This document shows, in pieces, positions 7,491 to 13,955 of a stretch of DNA of 33,114 nucleotides. Under the pieces are notes generated by a model. The model made no database searches, was not told where the DNA came from, and worked only from the letters and a program-made list of their open reading frames with translations. Position numbers and translations under genes: made by a program. The DNA is from Candidatus Saccharimonadota bacterium (GTDB lineage: Bacteria > Patescibacteriota > Saccharimonadia > Saccharimonadales > Saccharimonadaceae), in assembly GCA_017404955.1 (NCBI GenBank), contig JAFRBH010000006.1, positions 1-33,114 on the forward strand. The letters are read 5' to 3'. Within the stretch, counting starts at the first letter, position 1, and every line of letters starts with the position of its first letter.

Positions 7491-8327
7491 CTATTTCCTC
7501 TTTCCTTCGTGGCGACTACGCACGATATACTTATTAGTTTTCTTATTATGACGGGTACGATATCCAAGTGTGAGCTGGCCCCATGGTGAGCGTGGAGCTT
7601 TACCAGAGCCGTGACGACCACCGTCACCACCACCGTGTGGGTGATCTGTAGCGTTCATTACAACACCACGAACGGTTGGACGAATACCTTTCTTACGATT
7701 TCTGCCAGCAGCACCCTTCTTAATGTTCTGGTGCTGGACGTTACCAACTGTACCGATGCTAGCTTCACAGGTTGAAAGTACCTTTCTAACTTCACCAGAC
7801 GGCATTCTGAGAGTGGCATAGCCATCTTCTTTTGCCATAAGCTGAGCGGATGAACCAGCAGCACGTACCATTTGGGCGCCTCTGCCTGGGGTGATTTCAA
7901 TACCGTAAACGAAAGTACCAACTGGGATATTTTCGAGTGGCATACGGTTAGACTCTTCGATAGTTGATTCTTCACCGGTAGTAAAGGTTTTACCTTTTTC
8001 CATACTGGTATCAGCTAGAACATAGTAGTAAACACCATTTTGGTCCTTAACTCTAGCGATACGAGCAGAACGGTTTGGATCGTATTCGATTTCTTCAACT
8101 ACTAATTTCAAATCTTTTGGTAGATTGTGAGTTAGCAATCTATAGTGACGTTTAACACCACCACCTCTATGGCGGACGGTGATACGTCCCTGATTATTCT
8201 TACCAGCCTGTTGCTTTTTGGCCTTGGTCAAAGATTTGAGCGGACTCTTAGTAGTAATCTGATCAAAATCTTGAGTGGTCTTTTGGCGCTGAGCTGGAGT
8301 AACTGGACGATAGGCTTTAACTCCCAT
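7491..8327 (-). CDS. rplB: 50S ribosomal protein L2
   Basis: L2 is needed for subunit association and for peptidyl transferase centre assembly. Length is 278 residues, as usual. The family blocks are present: GRITVRHRGGGVKRHYR near residue 50, the SH3-like region with ARIARVKDQNGVYYYVLA, and DHPHGGGDGGRHGSGKAPRS near residue 228, which includes the conserved His. The residues before that block read NATDHPHGGG, where NPVDHPHGGG is the common form. Its ATG overlaps the L23 stop by one base. Confidence 0.97.
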   Translation of the reverse strand: MGVKAYRPVTPAQRQKTTQDFDQITTKSPLKSLTKAKKQQAGKNNQGRITVRHRGGGVKRHYRLLTHNLPKDLKLVVEEIEYDPNRSARIARVKDQNGVYYYVLADTSMEKGKTFTTGEESTIEESNRMPLENIPVGTFVYGIEITPGRGAQMVRAAGSSAQLMAKEDGYATLRMPSGEVRKVLSTCEASIGTVGNVQHQNIKKGAAGRNRKKGIRPTVRGVVMNATDHPHGGGDGGRHGSGKAPRSPWGQLTLGYRTRHNKKTNKYIVRSRHEGKRK

Positions 8328-8689
8328 TACTTCTTATCTCCTTTCTTTTCCGATTTTTTATCGGCCTTTGCGGATTTTTTAGCGTCCTTCTTATCTGATT
8401 TCTCTTCTTCTTCAAAAACTTTAATCTTGTCGCCCTCTTTCAAAGTGACATAAGCGAACTTTCTGTCACGACGGTAAGTAGTGCCAGGGTAAGCATGTTT
8501 ACCTTTAGAGAAGCGAGTTTTCTTACCTTTTCTAGTCAAGACACGGATAGAAGTTACGGTGACACCGAATTGTTCTTCTACCGCTTTTTTGGCTGCCTGT
8601 TTGCTAGCCTCTTCAGGGATAACGAAGATGTAAGTGCGTTTTGCTTGCTCGAAATAGGATTTTTCAGTTGCACGTGGGTAAACTTCCAT
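8327..8689 (-). CDS. rplW: 50S ribosomal protein L23 with a Lys/Ser/Ala tail
   Basis: L23 lies at the exit tunnel and docks trigger factor and SRP. The core (residues 1-92) shows PRATEKSYFEQAKRTYIFVI, AVEEQFGVTVTSIRVL and FAYVTLKEGDKIKVFE. The protein has 120 residues. The last 25 or so are a Lys/Asp/Ser/Ala low-complexity tail not needed for the fold. ATG and L4 stop overlap by one base. Confidence 0.95.
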   Translation of the reverse strand: MEVYPRATEKSYFEQAKRTYIFVIPEEASKQAAKKAVEEQFGVTVTSIRVLTRKGKKTRFSKGKHAYPGTTYRRDRKFAYVTLKEGDKIKVFEEEEKSDKKDAKKSAKADKKSEKKGDKK

Positions 8690-9291
8690 TATGCGTTCTC
8701 CTTTCCAAGTAGCCAGTTTTCAGCGACTTTAACAGCATCAGCAGTCATAACGATTGCATCTGCGTTCATAATATCGAAAACGTTGAGGTAAGTAGCGCGA
8801 ACAGCTTTGACATTAGCAAGGTTGTTCAAGCTTCTGATGATCTCTGGAGTCTTCTCTGGGAAGACTGCAAGAACATTCTTTCCTTCAAGTTTAAGATCTT
8901 TCAAAGATTTAGCAGCATCTTTGGTTTTGCCAGTAGTTTTGATATTGGCAATGATGACAGCTTTATCCTTATTCTTCATAGATAGAGCTTGGCGAATAGC
9001 CACTTTCTTGCTCTCTCTAGTGATTTTCTTAGTGAAATTCTCTTCACCGGTGCGGCCAAAGGCTACACCACCATGGCGCCAGATAGGGTTACGGGTAGAG
9101 CCGAAACGAGCACGACCAGTTCCTTTCTGCTTCCAAGGTTTCTTACCACCACCGCGAACTTCGCCACGCTTCAAAGTTTTAGCGTGTGAGCTACGGGAGT
9201 TAGCAAGATATGCATCATAAGCTAGTTTAACTAGCTCGTGGCTCTCAACGGAGAGGCCAAAGACATCTTTTGGTAATGTTACGTCTGCCAT
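8689..9291 (-). CDS. rplD: 50S ribosomal protein L4
   Basis: L4 helps fold 23S rRNA and lines the exit tunnel. In E. coli it also represses its own operon by binding the leader, which makes it a candidate regulator of the structured leader upstream of L3 here. Length is 200 residues. The hallmark is KTLKRGEVRGGGKKPWKQKG then TGRARFGSTRNPIWRHGGVA (about residues 39-78). The end, with ALSMKNKDKAVII and ADAIVMTADAVK, fits the family. It starts two bases after L3 with an SD (GGAGAGGAG) inside the L3 end. Confidence 0.97.
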   Translation of the reverse strand: MADVTLPKDVFGLSVESHELVKLAYDAYLANSRSSHAKTLKRGEVRGGGKKPWKQKGTGRARFGSTRNPIWRHGGVAFGRTGEENFTKKITRESKKVAIRQALSMKNKDKAVIIANIKTTGKTKDAAKSLKDLKLEGKNVLAVFPEKTPEIIRSLNNLANVKAVRATYLNVFDIMNADAIVMTADAVKVAENWLLGKENA

Positions 9292-9292
9292 A

Positions 9293-9910
9293 TTACTCCT
9301 CTCCCTCCACTGTTACGATGCCTTTCTTAGGACCAGGGACAGCGCCCTTGACGCCTAAGATGTTGTTTTCCTTATCGATGTAAGCAACTACCAAGTTCTT
9401 AACGGTAACTTGATCGTGGCCCATGCGACCAGGCATCTTTTTGCCTTTAAATACTTTTTGTGGATACATCGAACCGATAGAACCAACACGGCGGATATTA
9501 CCCTTGAAACCGTGAGTGTTTCTAGATTCGTTGAAGTTCCAACGTTTGACTGTACCAGCGAAACCTTTACCCTTAGAGGTGCCAGTAATAGTCACTTTGT
9601 CGCCAATATTGAAGCTTTCTACAGTAAGAACATCCCCTACCTTTGCTTCAGGCAACTCCTTCACCCTAAACTCTTTAATGACTTTAGGGGATACTTTTTC
9701 TCCGGCCTTTTTGACGTGGCCAGAAACCGACTTGCTCAGATTCTTACCCTGACCAAACCCGAGCTGTACTGCGTTATAACCGTCTGATTCAACGGTCTTT
9801 ATCTGAGTCACAGTAGCCGGTCCGGCTTGAAGCACAGTAACAGGGGTCACTACGCCGTCTTTGCCGATGATCTGGGTCATACCAACTTTGGTGCCGATGA
9901 TGACTTGCAT
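9293..9910 (-). CDS. rplC: 50S ribosomal protein L3, first gene of the operon
   Basis: L3 starts large-subunit assembly and reaches toward the peptidyl transferase centre. From the ATG at 9910 it has 205 residues and begins MQVIIGTKVGMTQIIGKDG, the canonical L3 start. AAAGGAAG lies just upstream. An in-frame ATG 12 codons earlier falls in the leader and lacks family-like sequence. Later blocks are TGTSKGKGFAGTVKRWNF and PGRMGHDQVTVKNLVV. In most bacteria rpsJ (S10) precedes L3; here L3 comes directly after a promoter and a leader of about 110 bases, so S10 must be elsewhere if it is present. Confidence 0.97.
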   Translation of the reverse strand: MQVIIGTKVGMTQIIGKDGVVTPVTVLQAGPATVTQIKTVESDGYNAVQLGFGQGKNLSKSVSGHVKKAGEKVSPKVIKEFRVKELPEAKVGDVLTVESFNIGDKVTITGTSKGKGFAGTVKRWNFNESRNTHGFKGNIRRVGSIGSMYPQKVFKGKKMPGRMGHDQVTVKNLVVAYIDKENNILGVKGAVPGPKKGIVTVEGEE

Positions 9911-10021
9911 CTTCTTCCTTTCCCTTAATTTTATAGATTGTTGCATTATAGAAACTAGACTTATGGGCAGTATCTCCGTTAATGCAAAACCAGAGACTTA
10001 CTCCTTGCGTCTAGTAATTCT
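9911..10021 (-). promoter_or_regulatory. Structured 5' leader of the ribosomal protein operon
   Basis: Between the predicted transcription start (about 10021) and the L3 start lie about 110 bases with two exact complementary pairs: 10009-10015 with 9954-9960 (7 bp, ACTAGAC/GTCTAGT) and 9980-9987 with 9941-9948 (8 bp, TTGCATTA/TAATGCAA). The pairs cross, so they form either a pseudoknot or two competing folds. A third, local pairing (AGAC at 10009-10012 with GTCT at 9993-9996) competes with the first. This is compatible with autoregulation by a ribosomal protein; the ligand is unknown. Confidence 0.55.
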
Positions 10022-10027
10022 GGGAAT

Positions 10028-10056
10028 ATTTTATCACACTTTTTTCCCCTTGACAA
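10028..10056 (-). promoter_or_regulatory. Promoter of the L3-L15 operon
   Basis: On the minus strand TTGTCA (10051-10056) is followed after exactly 17 bases by TAAAAT (10028-10033), with TGA directly before it as an extended -10. It lies just downstream of the rpoC terminator. Confidence 0.85.
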
Positions 10057-10068
10057 CCCCTTTTTAAC

Positions 10069-10095
10069 AAAAAACCGCCATTTCGGCGGTTTTTT
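10069..10095 (-). terminator. Terminator of rpoBC
   Basis: The 11-bp stem AAAAAACCGCC / GGCGGTTTTTT with a 5-base loop lies 17 bases after the rpoC stop. The T-run on the minus strand makes it a standard intrinsic terminator. Confidence 0.9.
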
Positions 10096-10111
10096 GCTTT
10101 CTCGAGGCTAT

Positions 10112-13100
10112 TTAGGCTTCTTCGAGCTCTTCTTCGGAAGGCTCAGTAGCTTCTTCCTCTTCTGGGTCCTCAATTGGGGTAACACCAGTTCCTACTGGAA
10201 TCTTACGGCCAATGATGACGTTTTCCTTGAGGCCGTGTAGGTGGTCAACGCGTCCTGCAATAGCAGAGTTGATAAGTACACGGGTGGTATCCTGGAAGGA
10301 CGCTGCAGATAAGAAGGAATCTGACCAGATGGAAACTTTAGTAATACCAAGTAGTAAGTTGGTATAAGCTGCTGGTTTCTTGCCTTCAATGGTTAGAGCG
10401 GAGTTAGCAGTTTCAACAGCAGACTCAGAGACAATGTCACCAACCACAAACTCTGAATCACCAGCTTCGTCGATGATTACTCTAGAGAACATCTGACGGA
10501 CAATGATTTCAAGGTGTTTTGCGGAGATTTCGTGACCCTGAGCGGCATAAACTGCCATCACATCATTCATGATGTAGCGTTCGGTTTCCTCTTTACCTTT
10601 ATACTTCAAGAGATCTTGGAGATTCAAGGAGCCAGTAGTCAAACGATCGCCAGCAGCAACTTTATCACCACTCTTGACAAGTAGTTCAGCTTCGCCTGGG
10701 ACTTCTACTCTTACTGGAGCACCAGCGCCTGCTACTAAGATGATAGCGTCTTCAACAAGTTGTGCGTTACCATCAAATGGAGCCTTGATTGCGGCTTTCT
10801 TGAGCTTCTTAGAAGCGAGAACGTCACCAGCTTTGACATCAGCACCATCTTTAACTTTGGCCTTTCTGCCTTCAAGCTCGATACGCTGAGTATCGCCACT
10901 CTCTGGGGTAATTTGAACAATGAAGTGATTTCCATCTTCCCAAAGCTCAATTACGCCACTGATAGGTGAAACATATGCCTGACCTTTAGGGGTACGGGCT
11001 TCGAGAAGCTCCTCAACACGAGGAAGACCTCTTGCGATAGCACCGGAACCTGCTACACCAGAACCGTGTTTGGTATCAAGAGTAAGCTGAGTACCTGGTT
11101 CACCAAGAGATTGAGCAGCAATCACACCAACTGGTTGATGTGGAGCCACCAATTCACGGGTGGACATATCAATACCATAAGCTTTCTGTGGAATGCCCTC
11201 AACTGCAGTGGTAGTGAGAACAGATTGAATTTTAACAGATTCAATCTTGTCATCTTCCGCAATCTGATTGGCAATATCAGAGGTAATAAGCTGATCAGCT
11301 TCAAGATAGCCTGGAATAGATTCTGCGGTATAGCGGCCAGCGATACGAGCTGCGAATTCAATACCGGTTTGCTCGGTTTCGGACTTGTAGATAGTGAAAC
11401 CTGGATCTTCGGCCACTGTATCAGTGGTAAAGACATCCTGAGCCACATCAACAAGACGACGAGTAAGGTAACCAGAGTCCGCAGTACGAAGTGCGGTAGA
11501 AACCTGACCCTGACGAGCACCACGAGTTGCGATGAAGGACTCAAGAGTATTCAAGCCTTTCTTGTAACTTGATTTAACTGGGAGCTCAATTTCGTTGTTG
11601 TTAATATCGACCATGATACCAATTTCTGCAGAAGCAAGCTTGATGTTAGAAACGGAACCACGAGCGCCGGAGTTAACCATCACAGCGATGTCGGTATCCA
11701 TCTCAGAAAGCTTACTCTTCAAGAAGTCGGAAATCTTATTGTCAATTTCACGCCAGTTAGCAACGGTAAGATTATAACGTTCTTCCTCGGTAACGAGACC
11801 TTGGTCGAATTGCTCCTGAATAAGAGCGGTCTTAGCATCACCTTCGGCGATGAAGTCTTGGATTTCTGGGTAAGTTGGATAGTCATCTTTAGCAGTAGAA
11901 ACAGAGGCGATAGTTTCGTATTCGAAGGCTAAGTTTTTGAGTTTATCAGCGATCTTGACAGTGGTTTCAGCACCATACATATCGAAGATGTTAGCCATTA
12001 CTTTCTTTAACTGCTTAGAAGTCTGAACAGAGTTATCAAATGGGTAATCCTCTGGCAAGATTTCATTGAAGATAACGCGACCAAGAGTAGTATTTCTAAT
12101 TTCTTTCTTAGCAAACACGCGAATTGGAGTTTGTAGGTGAATTAGACCTTGATCGTAGGCCATTTCAGCTTCATAGATAGAGCTGAATGGTTTAACGTCA
12201 TCGGTAGCAGTGCCAGGCTTGTCGTAGGTGAGATAGTAAATACCAAGAACGACATCCTGATAGATAGAAAGCACTGGGGCGCCATCAGCAGGCTTTAGCA
12301 AGTTCTTAGTTGCAGACATTAATTCTCTAGCCTCAGCCTGAGCATCTTTAGATAGAGGTAGATGAACCGCCATCTGGTCACCATCGTAGTCGGCGTTGAA
12401 ACCAGTAGCTACGAGTGGGTGAAGCTGGATTGCTTTACCATCGATCAACTTTGGTTGGAAAGCTTGAATAGATAGACGGTGAAGAGATGGAGCACGGTTT
12501 AAGAGTACGTATTTGCCCTTAATTACTTCATCAAGTGCATCCCAAACGATGTTGTCACCGGCCTCAATTTGGCGGGTAGCTGCGCGAATGTTAGCAGCGT
12601 GCTCGTGTTCCATGAGCCAGCTGATGACAAATGGCTTAAAGAGCTCAAGTGCCATCTGTTTTGGCAGACCACATTCATTAAGTTTTAGTTCTGGGCCAAC
12701 CACAATTACAGAACGACCAGAGTAATCAACACGCTTACCAAGAAGGTTCTGGCGGAAGCGACCCTGCTTACCCTTCAAGAGGTCGGAGAGAGATTTGAGC
12801 TTTCTGCGGCCATTTTGAGAAGATGCAGTGCGGTTGCCATGAGAAGCAGAGTTATCAATGAGGGCATCAACAGCTTCCTGGAGCATACGCATTTCGTTTC
12901 TACAGATTACTTCTGGAGCATTAAGATCAAGAAGCTTCTTCAAACGGTTGTTACGGTTAATCACGCGGCGATAAAGGTCGTTAAGGTCGGAGGTAGCAAA
13001 GCGACCGCCAGGAAGAGCAATCATCGGCCTTAAATCTGGTGGAATAACTGGAATAACAGTTAAGACCAAGTCAGATGGGCTAATGCCGGCAGATTTCATG

Positions 13101-13954
13101 CCCTCGACAAGCTTCAAGCGCTTAGAAAGTTTCTTTTCTTTCTGACCTTTAGCTTCTTCGACTTCGACAGACAATTCTTCAATCATCTTATCAATGTCGA
13201 TTTCATCGAGCATTCTCTTGATAGCAGTAGCGCCCATCTCAACCTCAATCATATCGGCATAGTCTTCATGGTCTGCTTCAAGATTGCGGTAATCAACTTC
13301 AGAGATGACTGCGCCCTTCTTAAGACCAGTCAAGATTTCTTTTCTTGATTCGTAATTAGCGTTAAGAGCATCTAATTCCTTAGCTTCTTCTTCAGCTAAC
13401 TTCTTAGCGTCGGCATTTTTATCTTTGCCGGCTTCTTTGTAGCGTAGAGCGATAGCTTGACGAGCTGCATCGGTTTGAGCCTCAAGATCGTTCATTGCCT
13501 TCTCGATTTCTTCTTCCTTAGCGTCGACAATGAGATAAGATGCGAAATAAACAACTTTCTCAATGTTTTTAACGGTAAGATTTAGGAGTAAAGAGATAGC
13601 AGAAGGAGTACCACGCATGAACCAGATATGAACTACTGGTGCAGCGAGAGCGATGTGACCCATACGTTCACGTCTAGAGATAGATTTGGTAACGAGATTG
13701 CCATCTTTATCAACAGCGGCTTCGCGAGAGCGCACACCTTTTAGTTTGCTATCATGAGGGTTGATATCTTTTACTGGACCGAAGATGCGTTCACAGAAAA
13801 GACCATCGCGCTCAGGTTTTTGTGTTCTATAGTTAATAGTTTCAGGCTTTAAGACTTCACCGTAGCTCCAGTTCATGATGTCATCTTTAGAAGCGACACT
13901 CAAGCGAATAGAGTCGAAGTCGGAAGCTGAGATAAAATTATCCATCCAAGCCAT
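10112..13954 (-). CDS. rpoC: DNA-directed RNA polymerase subunit beta', zinc-site-less and active-site-divergent
   Basis: This is the largest catalytic subunit of RNA polymerase, 1280 residues from the ATG at 13954 (MAWMDNFISASDFDSIRLSV). That start is preferred because GAGGAG precedes it and it sits just after the rpoB stop. The catalytic Mg motif is NADYDGDQMAVH (Asp 522, 524, 526), with Tyr for the usual Phe. RRERMGHIALAAPVVHIWF and the C-terminal GVIAAQSLGEPGTQLT are canonical. The N-terminal zinc-binding segment (about residues 63-85, DINPHDSKLKGVR...) contains no Cys, and the second zinc site (about 840-929) has also lost its Cys; only three Cys exist in the whole protein. The trigger loop reads LTLDTKHGSGVAG where LTMRTFHTGGVAG is usual, and the F-loop and bridge helix also differ. 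The C-terminus is acidic. Confidence 0.97.
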   Translation of the reverse strand: MAWMDNFISASDFDSIRLSVASKDDIMNWSYGEVLKPETINYRTQKPERDGLFCERIFGPVKDINPHDSKLKGVRSREAAVDKDGNLVTKSISRRERMGHIALAAPVVHIWFMRGTPSAISLLLNLTVKNIEKVVYFASYLIVDAKEEEIEKAMNDLEAQTDAARQAIALRYKEAGKDKNADAKKLAEEEAKELDALNANYESRKEILTGLKKGAVISEVDYRNLEADHEDYADMIEVEMGATAIKRMLDEIDIDKMIEELSVEVEEAKGQKEKKLSKRLKLVEGMKSAGISPSDLVLTVIPVIPPDLRPMIALPGGRFATSDLNDLYRRVINRNNRLKKLLDLNAPEVICRNEMRMLQEAVDALIDNSASHGNRTASSQNGRRKLKSLSDLLKGKQGRFRQNLLGKRVDYSGRSVIVVGPELKLNECGLPKQMALELFKPFVISWLMEHEHAANIRAATRQIEAGDNIVWDALDEVIKGKYVLLNRAPSLHRLSIQAFQPKLIDGKAIQLHPLVATGFNADYDGDQMAVHLPLSKDAQAEARELMSATKNLLKPADGAPVLSIYQDVVLGIYYLTYDKPGTATDDVKPFSSIYEAEMAYDQGLIHLQTPIRVFAKKEIRNTTLGRVIFNEILPEDYPFDNSVQTSKQLKKVMANIFDMYGAETTVKIADKLKNLAFEYETIASVSTAKDDYPTYPEIQDFIAEGDAKTALIQEQFDQGLVTEEERYNLTVANWREIDNKISDFLKSKLSEMDTDIAVMVNSGARGSVSNIKLASAEIGIMVDINNNEIELPVKSSYKKGLNTLESFIATRGARQGQVSTALRTADSGYLTRRLVDVAQDVFTTDTVAEDPGFTIYKSETEQTGIEFAARIAGRYTAESIPGYLEADQLITSDIANQIAEDDKIESVKIQSVLTTTAVEGIPQKAYGIDMSTRELVAPHQPVGVIAAQSLGEPGTQLTLDTKHGSGVAGSGAIARGLPRVEELLEARTPKGQAYVSPISGVIELWEDGNHFIVQITPESGDTQRIELEGRKAKVKDGADVKAGDVLASKKLKKAAIKAPFDGNAQLVEDAIILVAGAGAPVRVEVPGEAELLVKSGDKVAAGDRLTTGSLNLQDLLKYKGKEETERYIMNDVMAVYAAQGHEISAKHLEIIVRQMFSRVIIDEAGDSEFVVGDIVSESAVETANSALTIEGKKPAAYTNLLLGITKVSIWSDSFLSAASFQDTTRVLINSAIAGRVDHLHGLKENVIIGRKIPVGTGVTPIEDPEEEEATEPSEEELEEA

Positions 13955-13955
13955 A

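Noticed and set aside
11066-11572. A 168-codon plus-strand frame inside rpoC
   Set aside because: It is antisense to conserved rpoC and has no promoter, ribosome binding site or domain-like features.
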